From NCBI RefSeq assembly GCF_019352895.1, contig NZ_JAAAFX010000004.1:310001-374000 (forward strand): a stretch of 64,000 nt of DNA, written 5' to 3'. The stretch is from Variovorax boronicumulans (GTDB lineage Bacteria; Pseudomonadota; Gammaproteobacteria; Burkholderiales; Burkholderiaceae_C). The notes under the pieces were generated by a model. The model did no database searches. It saw only the letters and a program-made list of their open reading frames with translations, and had not been told where the DNA came from. Made by a program: the position numbers and the translations under genes. Position 1 is the first letter of the stretch; each line of letters opens with the position of its first letter. Below, piece by piece: positions 17,251 through 26,031 of the stretch.

Positions 17251-18231
17251 CTATTCCGAGCCTTCGGCGCCCGCGGCCTTGACCGTGCGGCCCCAGGCCT
17301 GGTACTCCGAGGCGATGAAGCTGCGGTAGTCGGCCGGGCCCTTGTAGAGCGGGTCCGCGCCGACCGCGACCAGCGCCTCCTTGATGTCCGGCGCCTGCAG
17401 GGCGGTGGCCAGCGCCGCCGACAGGCGATCGACGGTGGCCTTGGGCACGCCGCTGGCCGCGGCTACGCCGAACCAGATCGACACGTCGTAGCCCGGCACG
17501 CCGGCCTCGGCGATCGAGGGCACGCCCGGGAAGGCCGGCGACTTGCGCGTGCTGGTCACGGCCAGCGCCCGGATCTTGCCGGCCTTGGCGTTGGGCGCGT
17601 GGGTCGAGGCGGTGTCGAACATCATGTCGACCCGGCCCGAGAGGAAGTCCACCAGCGCCGGTGCCGAGCCCTTGTAGGGGATGTGCAGCATGTCGGTGCC
17701 GGTCAGGCTGGTGAACAGCGCCCCCGACAGATGGCTCGACGAGCCGATGCCCGACGACGCATAGGTCAGCTTGCCGGGGTTGGCCTTGGCCAGCGCGATC
17801 AGCTCGGCCACCGAATGCGCCTTGACCGAGGGGTGCACCACCAGCACGTTCGAGGCCGAGGCCACGTTGCCGATCGGCTCGAAGTCCTTCAGCGGGTCGT
17901 ACTTGAGGCGCTTGTAGATGTGCGGGTTGATCGCCATCGTGCCGGTGGTGGCGAAGAACAGCGTGTAGCCGTCGCGCGGCGCGGCCAGCACGGCCTCGGC
18001 CGCGATGCTGCCGCCCGCGCCGCCGCGGTTGTCGACGATCACCGGCTGCCCCAACTGGCGCGACAGCCGTTCGGCCGTGAGCCGGGCCATGGCATCGGTG
18101 GCGCCGCCGGCTGGGAACGGCACGATCAGCGTGATCGCCCTGTCGGGATAGGCCGCGAACGCGGGGGACGCGGCGGCCGCGGCGGCGAGCGCCAGCGCGC
18201 CCAGGAAGAAATGTCGCTTGGAAGAATTCAT
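17251..18231 (-). CDS. Bug/TctC family periplasmic substrate-binding protein
   Basis: Tripartite-tricarboxylate-type solute receptor of 326 aa with a Sec signal peptide (KRHFFLGALALAAAAAASPAFA). Family hallmarks are present: ITLIVPFPAGGATDAMAR, PVIVDNRGGAGGSIAAEAV and an IPYKGSAPALVDFLSGRVDMMFD block. These proteins bind carboxylates in the periplasm. No TctA/TctB membrane genes are in the window, so it is an orphan receptor or uses distant partners. It is the last gene of the operon with the dehydrogenases, 53 bp after the preceding stop. Confidence 0.93.
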   Translation of the reverse strand: MNSSKRHFFLGALALAAAAAASPAFAAYPDRAITLIVPFPAGGATDAMARLTAERLSRQLGQPVIVDNRGGAGGSIAAEAVLAAPRDGYTLFFATTGTMAINPHIYKRLKYDPLKDFEPIGNVASASNVLVVHPSVKAHSVAELIALAKANPGKLTYASSGIGSSSHLSGALFTSLTGTDMLHIPYKGSAPALVDFLSGRVDMMFDTASTHAPNAKAGKIRALAVTSTRKSPAFPGVPSIAEAGVPGYDVSIWFGVAAASGVPKATVDRLSAALATALQAPDIKEALVAVGADPLYKGPADYRSFIASEYQAWGRTVKAAGAEGSE

Positions 18232-18284
18232 CTGTGTCTCCGGGGCCGGGACCGCCGGCCGTTGGGTGTGGATCGTTCTGTTGG

Positions 18285-19199
18285 CTAACCGGCGGCACGC
18301 GGTGCCGCGATGACTTCATAGAACGCCGGGTAGTAGCGCGATCCGAAGCCGGCCTCGACCGTGCGCTGCAGCGTGCGGGCGGTCTGCTGCGCCAGCGCCG
18401 CATCGAGCCCCGCCAGCGCCGCGAGCTCGAGCGCCAGGCTCACGTCCTTGAGCGCATAGCGGGTGGCGAAGCGGCCTTCCGGGTAGTGCCGCGGCAGCAG
18501 CGCCTGGCGGCCCTGCACGCGCGAGGCACGGCTGTCGGCGGAGCCCAGTTCGATGGCGTCGAGCAGCACTTCGCCCTCCACGCCCAGGCTCCGGGCCGTC
18601 GCCAGCGCCTCGGCCAGCGACTGCACCGCCTCGATCAGCACGGTGTTGTGCAGGATCTTCACCACCTGCCCGCTGCCGACGCCGCCGCAGTGCGTGATGT
18701 CGCTGCCCATGCAGCGCAACCACGGCATCAGGGCCGCCAGGTCTTCGGCCGCGCCGCCGACCATGATGCTGAGCGTGCCGTTCACCGCGGCCTCGGGCAT
18801 GCGCGCCACCGGCGCATCGACGAAGCGGTGCCCGGCCTCGGCCAGGCGCTGCGCGACGGCGCGCGTGGTGGCCAGCGAGGTCGTGCCCATGTCCACCACG
18901 GTGCGCACACGCGTCGCGCCCTGCCAATGGGCGAGCAACTGGTCGATGACGGCCTCCAGCGCCTGCGCGCTGGCCAGGCAGAGGAACACCACGCCGGCGC
19001 GTTCCGCCAGGGCTTCGAGCGTCGGCGCGGCGATGGCGCCGCGTTGCGCCAGCGCGGCCATGGGCGCCGGCGCGAGGTCATGGCAGACCACGCTGCGGCC
19101 GCTCCTGGCCAGCAGGTTGGCGCACATCGGCTCGCCCATCACGCCGAGCCCGACGAAGCCGAGCACCGGCGCGTCCAAAAGGGAAGCTGCTGCGCTCAT
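18285..19199 (-). CDS. NAD(P)-dependent 3-hydroxyisobutyrate-dehydrogenase-like oxidoreductase
   Basis: Beta-hydroxyacid dehydrogenase of 304 aa. It has the N-terminal NAD-binding motif FVGLGVMGEPMCANL, a substrate motif DAPVARMPEAAVNGTLSIMVGG and the catalytic Lys region GSGQVVKILHN. The usual DAPVSGG is altered to DAPVARM, so the substrate probably differs from hydroxyisobutyrate or tartronate semialdehyde. It starts one base after the aldehyde dehydrogenase stop and is co-transcribed with it. It likely interconverts a 3-hydroxyacid and its semialdehyde, which the upstream dehydrogenase can then oxidise. Confidence 0.87.
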   Translation of the reverse strand: MSAAASLLDAPVLGFVGLGVMGEPMCANLLARSGRSVVCHDLAPAPMAALAQRGAIAAPTLEALAERAGVVFLCLASAQALEAVIDQLLAHWQGATRVRTVVDMGTTSLATTRAVAQRLAEAGHRFVDAPVARMPEAAVNGTLSIMVGGAAEDLAALMPWLRCMGSDITHCGGVGSGQVVKILHNTVLIEAVQSLAEALATARSLGVEGEVLLDAIELGSADSRASRVQGRQALLPRHYPEGRFATRYALKDVSLALELAALAGLDAALAQQTARTLQRTVEAGFGSRYYPAFYEVIAAPRAAG

Positions 19200-19200
19200 G

Positions 19201-20655
19201 TCAGAACCCCACCATCACGGTCTTGGCTTCCTGGTAGGTGCGGATGCCGAAGTAGCCCTTCTCGCGCCCGGTGCCGCTTTCCTTGAAGCCGCCGAAAGGC
19301 ACCGACACGCTGAGCCGCTTGTAGGTGTTGATCCACACCGTGCCGGCCTCGATCGCCCGCGCCACGCGCCAGGCCTTGGGGAAGTCGCGCGTCCACACGC
19401 CGCAGGCCAGGCCGAAGGCGGTGTCGTTGGCCTGCGCGACCAGGTCGGCCTCGTCGTCGAAGGGCATCACGCACAGCACCGGGCCGAACACTTCCTGCTG
19501 GCAGATGCGCGCGCTGTTCGCGACGCCGCCGATGATGGTGGGCAGGAAGTAGGCGCCGTCGGCCAGGCGCGGGTCCTGCGGGCGCGTGCCGCCGCACAGG
19601 ACCCGTCCGCCGTCCTCGCGTGCCATCGCGACCATCGCCTCGACCTTGTCGCGGTGGACGAAAGACGACAGCGGCGCGACCTGCGAGGCCGGGTCCTCGG
19701 GCGGGCCGACGCGCAGCGCCTGCGCCGCGGCGACCAGGCGCTCGACGAAGCCATCGAAGAGGCTGCGCTGCACGAACAGGCGCGTGCCGGCGATGCAGGA
19801 CTGGCCGGTCGACGAGAACACGCCGTTCAGCACGCCCTCGAGCGCCTTGTCGACGTCGGCATCGGCGAACACGATGTGCGGCGACTTGCCGCCGAGCTCG
19901 AGCGCCACGGCCGCCATCCGGCCCGCGGCCTCGCGCGCGATCGCCTTGCCGGTGGCGGTGCCGCCGGTGAAGGAGATCAGCCGCACGTCGGGGTGGCCGA
20001 CCAGCGCCGCGCCGGTCTCGCCGCCCAAACCGGTGACCACGTTGAGCAGACCGGGCGGCAGGCCCGCCTCCAGCGCGAGTTCGGCCACGCGCAAGGCGAC
20101 CGAGGGCGTGAACTCCGAGGGCTTGAGCACCACCGCGTTGCCGGCCGCCAGGGCCGCCGCGACCTTCTGGGATTCGAGCGTGAGCGGCGAATTCCAGGGC
20201 GTGATCGCGGCCACCACGCCGAAGGGCTCGTAGAGCACCATCGCCAGATGTTCGCCACGCGAGGGTGCGACTTCGGACGGCATGGTCTCGCAGATCGAGG
20301 CGAAATAGCGGTAGGCACCCGCGCCATTGCTCGCCTGCTCCACGCATTCGGCGCGCAGCTTGCCGTTCTCGCGCATCTGCAGTTCGGCCAGCTCGGTCGC
20401 GTTGGCCTCGATGCGTTCGGCGATGCGGCGCAGGATCGCCGCGCGCTGGTGCGGCAGCATGTTGCGCCAGGCCGGTTGTGCCTGCGCCGCTTTCGCGGCC
20501 TGCACCGCACGGTCGACGTCGGCCCGGCTCGCGCCACCGATCATCCCGTTGGAACGGCCGGTGGCCGGGTTGATGGATTCGAAGGCCTGGCCCTCGCCCA
20601 CGGTCCAGGTCGAACCGATCAGGAAGGGCCGCACCGGCCCGTTGTCTCCGCGCAT
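19201..20655 (-). CDS. Aldehyde dehydrogenase family protein
   Basis: NAD(P)-dependent aldehyde dehydrogenase of 484 aa. ITPWNSPL forms the cofactor-site start, FTGGTATG the loop, ALELGGKSPHIVFADAD the catalytic Glu region, and GQSCIAGTRLFV the catalytic Cys. Length and motifs are complete. It is the first gene of a three-gene minus-strand operon (aldehyde dehydrogenase, 3-hydroxyacid dehydrogenase, Bug protein). The 283-bp upstream region carries a perfect GATTCCA-N5-TGGAATC palindrome, so the IclR regulator probably controls it. Confidence 0.92.
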   Translation of the reverse strand: MRGDNGPVRPFLIGSTWTVGEGQAFESINPATGRSNGMIGGASRADVDRAVQAAKAAQAQPAWRNMLPHQRAAILRRIAERIEANATELAELQMRENGKLRAECVEQASNGAGAYRYFASICETMPSEVAPSRGEHLAMVLYEPFGVVAAITPWNSPLTLESQKVAAALAAGNAVVLKPSEFTPSVALRVAELALEAGLPPGLLNVVTGLGGETGAALVGHPDVRLISFTGGTATGKAIAREAAGRMAAVALELGGKSPHIVFADADVDKALEGVLNGVFSSTGQSCIAGTRLFVQRSLFDGFVERLVAAAQALRVGPPEDPASQVAPLSSFVHRDKVEAMVAMAREDGGRVLCGGTRPQDPRLADGAYFLPTIIGGVANSARICQQEVFGPVLCVMPFDDEADLVAQANDTAFGLACGVWTRDFPKAWRVARAIEAGTVWINTYKRLSVSVPFGGFKESGTGREKGYFGIRTYQEAKTVMVGF

Positions 20656-20746
20656 GGAATCTCTCCTTTGAAGGTGTGGAATCGGGGTTCGGTCGCATCC
20701 GATGTCGGCCCGATGCTAAGGACTTCACCGTGCATCCGGCAGCCAT

Positions 20747-20767
20747 CGATTCCAAGGAGTGGAATCG
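20747..20767. promoter_or_regulatory. IclR-type palindromic operator, copy 2
   Basis: CGATTCCA and TGGAATCG form perfect 8-bp arms around a 5-bp spacer, 92 bp before the aldehyde dehydrogenase start. A lone TGGAATCG half-site is at 20677-20684. It matches the palindrome in front of the IclR gene. The rest of the 283-bp gap (20656-20938) shows nothing else I can assign. Confidence 0.7.
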
Positions 20768-20938
20768 TTTCGAAGCCGATCCGGCACTGCGGCGACCGAG
20801 GCACAGCAGAACACGGGGGGTTGCCCGGCACTTGTTAGCGCGGCTGCAAACCCTTGTGCCCGCCATGCGCTTCCCCGGGGCGCGCGACCGGCCTAAGCTC
20901 GCCTCTCCGGTTCCCTGCCCCCCGCCAAAGGCCCCTCC

Positions 20939-21784
20939 ATGAACGCCCCCCTCTCCAAGCTCTTCTTCATCACCGGCGTCTCGTCCGGCTTCGGCCGCGC
21001 CTTCGCCGAGGCCGCGCTCGGCGCCGGCCACCGCGTCGTCGGCACCGTGCGCAACGACGCGGCGCGCACGCCCTTCGAGGCCCTGGGCCCGGGCCGCGCG
21101 TTCGCCCGGATCCTCGACGTGACCGATGCCGCCGCGGTCGGCACGGTGGTCGCCGAGGTCGAGCGCGACATCGGCGCGATCGACGTGCTGATCAACAACG
21201 CGGGCTACGGCCACGAGGGCCTGATCGAGGAGTCGACGCTCGACCAGCTGCGCGACCAGTTCGAGGTCAACGTGTTCGGCGCCGTGGCCATGATCCAGGC
21301 CGTGCTGCCCGGCATGCGCCAGCGCCGCGCGGGCCACATCCTCAACGTGACCTCGATGGGCGGCATCATCACGATGCCCGGCCTCGGCATCTACCACGGC
21401 AGCAAGTTCGCGCTCGAAGGCATCTCCGAGGCGCTGGGCAAGGAGGTCAAGGACTTCGGCATCCACGTGACGGCGGTGGAACCGGGCGGCTTCCGCACCG
21501 ACTGGGCCGGGCGTTCGATGGTCCGGGTCGAGCGCTCGATCCCCGACTACGACGCGGTCTTCGAGCCGGTCCGCGCGACTCGCCAGGCGCGCAGCGGCAA
21601 GCAGGCGGGCGACCCGGCCAAGGCCGCGCAGGCAATCCTCCAGCTGGTCGCCGCCGAGCACCCTCCCGCCCACCTGCTGCTGGGCACCGACGCGCTGCGC
21701 ATGGTGCGCGAGAAGCTCGCCAGCCTGAACGCCGAGATCGACGCCTGGGAATCGGTCTCGGCCTCGACCGACTTCACGTCCTGA
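20939..21784 (+). CDS. SDR family oxidoreductase
   Basis: Short-chain dehydrogenase of 281 aa in the group often annotated as oxidoreductase/retinol-dehydrogenase-like. Cofactor motif TGVSSGFGRA, then NNAGYGHEG, catalytic Ser in NVTSMGG and the YHGSK pair. The C-terminal extension (about 50 aa past the core) is normal for this subgroup. It stands alone or with the LysR gene 76 bp downstream on the same strand. The substrate cannot be inferred. Confidence 0.87.
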   Translation: MNAPLSKLFFITGVSSGFGRAFAEAALGAGHRVVGTVRNDAARTPFEALGPGRAFARILDVTDAAAVGTVVAEVERDIGAIDVLINNAGYGHEGLIEESTLDQLRDQFEVNVFGAVAMIQAVLPGMRQRRAGHILNVTSMGGIITMPGLGIYHGSKFALEGISEALGKEVKDFGIHVTAVEPGGFRTDWAGRSMVRVERSIPDYDAVFEPVRATRQARSGKQAGDPAKAAQAILQLVAAEHPPAHLLLGTDALRMVREKLASLNAEIDAWESVSASTDFTS

Positions 21785-21860
21785 GCGGGGCGGCCGGCGC
21801 CGCCTGCCGCTGTGCCGTTGCAGCGGCCCTTAAACTGGCCTGCGCCCCACAGGAGCCGCC

Positions 21861-22811
21861 ATGCGCCAGGAAGACCTCGACGGATTGATCGCCTTTGTCA
21901 CGGCGGCGGAAGAGCAAGGCTTTTCCGCCGCCGCCGTGCGCCTGGGCGTCACGCCCTCGGCGGTCAGCCAGGCGATCCGCAACCTCGAGCAGCGCCTGGG
22001 GCTGACGCTGTTCAACCGCACCACCCGCAGCGTGCGCCTGACCGAGATCGGCGCGCGCTACCTCGAGCGCGTGCGGCCGGCGATCGCGGACCTGACGGCC
22101 GCCTCGGTCGAGCTGGGCCAGGAAGCCGAGCACCCCAGCGGCCTGCTGCGCCTGAACGTGCCGCGCGCGGCCTACACCATCGTGCTGCAGCCGATCCTGC
22201 GGCGCTTCCTCGAACGCTATCCGCAGGTGCGCATCGAGATCCGCATCGAGAGCCAGCTGGTGGACGTGATCGGCCAGGGCTTCGACGCCGGCATCCGCTT
22301 CGGCGACCTGGTGGAGAAGGACATGATCGCGCTGAAGATCGGCCCGCCCATCGTGGCCCATGTGATCGCCTCGCCCGAGTACCTCGCGCGGCGCGGCACG
22401 CCGGCGCATCCGCAGGACCTGCTCGACCACGACTGCATCTGCTTTCGCCACGTGACGACCGGGCAGATCGAACGCTGGCTGTTCGAGCAGGACGGCGAGG
22501 CGATCGCGCTCGCCGTGAGCGGGCGCCTGACCCTCAACGATTCGTCGGCCCTGGTGCAGGCCGCGCTCGACGGCAACGGCATCGCCTACATGATCAACGG
22601 CTACATCGAGCCGCTGATCGCGCAGGGCCGGCTGGTCCGGCTGCTGGCCGACTGGAGCCCGCCGCTGGCCGGACTCGCGCTCTATTACCCGGACCGCCGC
22701 CGCGTGCCCGCCAAGCTGCGTGCGCTGATCGACTTCCTGCGCACCGAGCTGGCGCAGGCCGAGGTTCAGCCGCCGCCGGAGACGCTGCGGGCCCTGCCTG
22801 TGCCCGGATGA
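21861..22811 (+). CDS. LysR family transcriptional regulator
   Basis: Regulator of 316 aa. The N-terminal HTH reads GFSAAAVRLGVTPSAVSQAIRNLEQRLGLTLFNRTTRSVRLTEIG, the classic LysR arrangement, followed by a periplasmic-binding-protein-like effector domain. It has the RLNVPRAAYTIVLQPILRRF segment of the subgroup of single-substrate repressors near SDR genes. It follows the SDR gene on the same strand and is likely its regulator (inference). It converges on the serine deaminase gene with 24 bp between stops. Confidence 0.92.
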   Translation: MRQEDLDGLIAFVTAAEEQGFSAAAVRLGVTPSAVSQAIRNLEQRLGLTLFNRTTRSVRLTEIGARYLERVRPAIADLTAASVELGQEAEHPSGLLRLNVPRAAYTIVLQPILRRFLERYPQVRIEIRIESQLVDVIGQGFDAGIRFGDLVEKDMIALKIGPPIVAHVIASPEYLARRGTPAHPQDLLDHDCICFRHVTTGQIERWLFEQDGEAIALAVSGRLTLNDSSALVQAALDGNGIAYMINGYIEPLIAQGRLVRLLADWSPPLAGLALYYPDRRRVPAKLRALIDFLRTELAQAEVQPPPETLRALPVPG

Positions 22812-22835
22812 CGCCGGCGGCATCGGCAACGAAGC

Positions 22836-24224
22836 TCAGCACTCCACGATGTTCACCGCCAGCCCGCCGCGCGAGGTTTCCTTGTACTTGGTCATCATGT
22901 CGGCGCCGGTCTCGCGCATGGTCTTGATCACCTGGTCGAGGCTCACGTGGTGCACGCCGTCGCCGTGCAGCGCCATGCGCGCCGCATTGATGGCCTTGAC
23001 CGAGGCCACGGCGTTGCGCTCGATGCAGGGGATCTGCACCAGCCCGCCCACCGGGTCGCAGGTCAGGCCCAGGTGGTGCTCCATGCCGATCTCGGCGGCG
23101 TTCTCCACCTGCTCGGGGCTGCCACCCAGCACAGCGCACAAGCCGGCCGCGGCCATCGAACAGGCCACGCCGACCTCGCCCTGGCACCCCACCTCGGCGC
23201 CGGAGATCGAGGCGTTCTCCTTGTAGAGCAGGCCGATGGCCGCGGCGGTCAGCAGGAAGTCGACGACGCCGCGCTCGCTGGCACCGGGCACGAAGCGCAT
23301 GTAGTAGTGCAGCACCGCGGGCACGATGCCGGCCGCGCCGTTGGTGGGCGCGGTCACCACGCGTCCGCCCGCGGCGTTCTCCTCGTTCACCGCCAATGCG
23401 AAGACGTTGACCCAGTCGATGACCGTGAGCGGGTCCACCATCGCCGCGCGGATGTCGCCGAGCCGCCGCGTCAACGCTGCGGCCCGGCGCCGGACGCGGA
23501 AGGGCCCAGGCAGCACGCCGTCGGTGCGGCAGCCGCGTTCGACGCAGGCCTGCATCACCTGCCAGATCCGCAGCAGGCCGGCCTCGGTCTCGGCGTCGGT
23601 GCGCCAATGGCGCTCGTTGCGCCGCATCACGTCGCCGATGCTGCAGCCGTGCTGCGCGGTCAGCCGGAGCAGGTCGGCACCACTGTGAAAAGGCATCTCG
23701 AGGATCTCCGTGTCCGGCGCGATCACCTTCTGCCGCGAGCCGTCGCCGGCCACCGTCTCGCTCACGACGAAGCCGCCGCCCACCGAGTAGTAGGTCTTCT
23801 CCAGCAGGCATTGCCCGTCGCCGTCGAAGGCCGTGAAGCGCATGCCGTTGGGATGGAAGGGCAGCGCCTTCAGGCCATAGAGCAGCAGGTCGGTCGTCTC
23901 GTCGAGCGCGATCGCATGGACGCCACCCAGGCGCAGTGACCCGCAGGTACGGATGTCGGCCAGCAAGGCGGGCACCGCATCCACGTCGATGGTGTCGGGC
24001 TCGTGGCCGGCCAGGCCCAGCAGCACGGCCACGTCGGTGCCGTGGCCCTTGCCGGTAGCGCCCAGCGAGCCGAACATCTCCGACACCACGCGGCGCGCAG
24101 CGCCCAGCAGGTGCGCGTCTTCCAGCGCCTTGGTGAACAGTCGCGCGGCCCGCATCGGTCCCACGGTGTGCGAGCTCGAAGGCCCGATGCCGATCTTGAA
24201 GAGGTCGAAGACGCTGACGGCCAA
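22836..24224 (-). CDS. sdaA: L-serine ammonia-lyase, single-chain iron-sulfur type
   Basis: Converts L-serine to pyruvate and ammonia using an oxygen-sensitive [4Fe-4S] cluster. At 462 aa it has the fused beta (residues 1-150; [21 protein letters not shown]) and alpha domains of the SdaA/SdaB class. Cluster-ligand cysteines are recognisable in [31 protein letters not shown] and the final VEC. It is monocistronic and divergent from a LysR-type gene (24345), a usual arrangement for a serine-responsive activator. It is full length for the family. Confidence 0.94.
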   Translation of the reverse strand: MAVSVFDLFKIGIGPSSSHTVGPMRAARLFTKALEDAHLLGAARRVVSEMFGSLGATGKGHGTDVAVLLGLAGHEPDTIDVDAVPALLADIRTCGSLRLGGVHAIALDETTDLLLYGLKALPFHPNGMRFTAFDGDGQCLLEKTYYSVGGGFVVSETVAGDGSRQKVIAPDTEILEMPFHSGADLLRLTAQHGCSIGDVMRRNERHWRTDAETEAGLLRIWQVMQACVERGCRTDGVLPGPFRVRRRAAALTRRLGDIRAAMVDPLTVIDWVNVFALAVNEENAAGGRVVTAPTNGAAGIVPAVLHYYMRFVPGASERGVVDFLLTAAAIGLLYKENASISGAEVGCQGEVGVACSMAAAGLCAVLGGSPEQVENAAEIGMEHHLGLTCDPVGGLVQIPCIERNAVASVKAINAARMALHGDGVHHVSLDQVIKTMRETGADMMTKYKETSRGGLAVNIVEC

Positions 24225-24344
24225 GGAGGGATCCTTTCTGGGGAGGTGTTGAAACGACGCGATCCTAGGGCGGCTTTCAGATCAGCACCATTGATCATTT
24301 CTTTGGATATATTCAATAAATTCTTAACGATTGACAGGCACGCC

Positions 24345-25247
24345 ATGGACCTCGCACGACTCAAGGCGCTTCGGGAGCTCTCGACCCGCCACACCATGAC
24401 GGCGGTGGCCGATGTGCTGTGCCTGACGCCGTCCGCGGTCTCGCAGCAGCTGGCCCAGCTCGAGGCCGAGGTCGGCGTGCCGCTGACCGAGCGGCGTGGC
24501 CGGGGCGTGAAGCTCACGCACGCGGGCGAGGTGCTGGTGGGCCATGTCGAACGCGTGCTCACCGTGCTGGACGAGGCGAAGTCCGAGCTGGCGCAGATCC
24601 GCCAGGAGATCGCGGGCACCTTGCGCGTGGCGGCCTTCGCCACGGCCGCGGCCGCACTGCTGCCGCCCGTGATCCAGGCGCTGCGCGCGGCCTACCCGCG
24701 GCTGCAGATCACGCTGGTCGAGATGGAGCCCGCCGAAGGGCTTGCCGCGTTGGGTTCGTGGAGCACCGACATCGCGATCGTCGACGACCTCGGCGGTCGC
24801 CTGGCCCGCGGCGGCCAGACGGTGAAGCACGTGCCGCTGATCGACGACGAGCTGCACGTCATCCTGGCCACCGGGCACCGGCTGGCGCGCAAGAAGACGC
24901 TGGGGCTGGCCGAACTCAGGGACGAGGAATGGGCGCTCGATTCGGCGAGCAGCGTGTACGGCGAGTTCGTGCTGGGCCTGTGCCGCCGCGCGGGCTACAC
25001 GCCGCGCGTGAGCGCCGAGTGCCTGGGCTCCGAGATCATCGCGGCCATGGTGAGTTCGGGCTGCGCCATCTCCATCATTCCGGGCCTGCGCCTGGGCCAG
25101 ATGCGCGGCAGCTTCGCCGCGGTGCCCTTGCGACCCCGCATCCACCGCCACATCTCGGTGGCGTTCCGCCAGGGCGAGCGCACCCACCCGGCGATCCGCG
25201 TGTTCGTCGAGCAGCTGCTGCGCACGGCGAAGTCCTTGCCGCCCTGA
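24345..25247 (+). CDS. LysR family transcriptional regulator divergent from sdaA
   Basis: LysR-type regulator of 300 aa from the ATG at 24345; a longer open frame upstream runs through the promoter. The HTH is HTMTAVADVLCLTPSAVSQQLAQLEAEVGVPLTERRGRGVKLTHAG. The intergenic segment 24285-24335 is AT-rich, as expected for a divergent promoter with LysR boxes. Control of sdaA is inferred from the divergent layout. It converges on the Crp/Fnr gene with 16 bp between stops. Confidence 0.9.
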   Translation: MDLARLKALRELSTRHTMTAVADVLCLTPSAVSQQLAQLEAEVGVPLTERRGRGVKLTHAGEVLVGHVERVLTVLDEAKSELAQIRQEIAGTLRVAAFATAAAALLPPVIQALRAAYPRLQITLVEMEPAEGLAALGSWSTDIAIVDDLGGRLARGGQTVKHVPLIDDELHVILATGHRLARKKTLGLAELRDEEWALDSASSVYGEFVLGLCRRAGYTPRVSAECLGSEIIAAMVSSGCAISIIPGLRLGQMRGSFAAVPLRPRIHRHISVAFRQGERTHPAIRVFVEQLLRTAKSLPP

Positions 25248-25263
25248 ACGGGGCCGCAGCGCG

Positions 25264-25944
25264 TCAGGGGTAGCGGGCCAGCGCCTGCCGGTCGGTCACG
25301 GTGATGTAGCCGTAGCCGCGCTGGATCAGCCCCGCCGATGCCAGCTCGGTCAGCGCGGTGTTCACGCGCTGGCGCGACACGCCGACCAGCAGGCCCAGCT
25401 CTTCCTGGTTGATGCGCAGGGTGGCGTCGGTGTTGGGATAGAGCACGGGATGGAACAGGCTGGAGATGCCGCGGGCCACGCGCGCCGTGGGTTCGAGCAG
25501 CCGGTCGAACTTCACCATCGCGATGAACTGGCCGAGGCGCTCGTTCAAGTGCGACAGCATGAAGTGATTGAAGGGGATGCTGCGCTCGAGCAGCCAGGAG
25601 AAGGTGCCGCGCGGCAGGTGCACCGTGACCGTCGGGCGCGTGGCCATGATCTCGTACTTGCGGTGCTCGGGCTTGAGCAGCGAGCCCTCCCCGATCCAGC
25701 CGCCGGCCGCCACGCCGGTGAACATCACCAGCCGGCCGTCGGCGGTGGTGTCCTGCACGCGCAGGAAGCCTTCGAGCACGCCGATCCAGCTGTCGGCGAT
25801 CTCGTCGCGCTGGCACACCGAAGCGTGCGTCTCGTGGTGCTTGACGTAGAGCGAGTCGAAGGCCTTGCTGCACTCCGCGTGGGTCAGCGCGCGCGGCCAG
25901 ATGCAGCGTTCGAAGAAAGGACGGAGTTCCCGGGGAGGCGGCAT
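25264..25944 (-). CDS. Crp/Fnr family transcriptional regulator
   Basis: Regulator of 226 aa with an N-terminal cyclic-nucleotide-binding-like beta-roll (LEGFLRVQDTTADGRLVMFTGVAAGGWIGEGSLL), a dimerisation helix (LNERLGQFIAMVKFDRLLEPTARVARGI) and a C-terminal HTH (INQEELGLLVGVSRQRVNTALTELASAGLI). I do not see the N-terminal Cys cluster of FNR, so it is not an oxygen-sensing Fe-S protein of that type. It lies 87 bp downstream of the large lipoprotein gene on the same strand and may be co-transcribed with it. Confidence 0.9.
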   Translation of the reverse strand: MPPPRELRPFFERCIWPRALTHAECSKAFDSLYVKHHETHASVCQRDEIADSWIGVLEGFLRVQDTTADGRLVMFTGVAAGGWIGEGSLLKPEHRKYEIMATRPTVTVHLPRGTFSWLLERSIPFNHFMLSHLNERLGQFIAMVKFDRLLEPTARVARGISSLFHPVLYPNTDATLRINQEELGLLVGVSRQRVNTALTELASAGLIQRGYGYITVTDRQALARYP

Positions 25945-26031
25945 GGGACAACGTGTTCGACGTGGGGTGGGCGGCGGACCGCGATCGGCTGAATGTAGAG
26001 CACCGGCGCTTGCGCGCCGATGCTCACCTTC

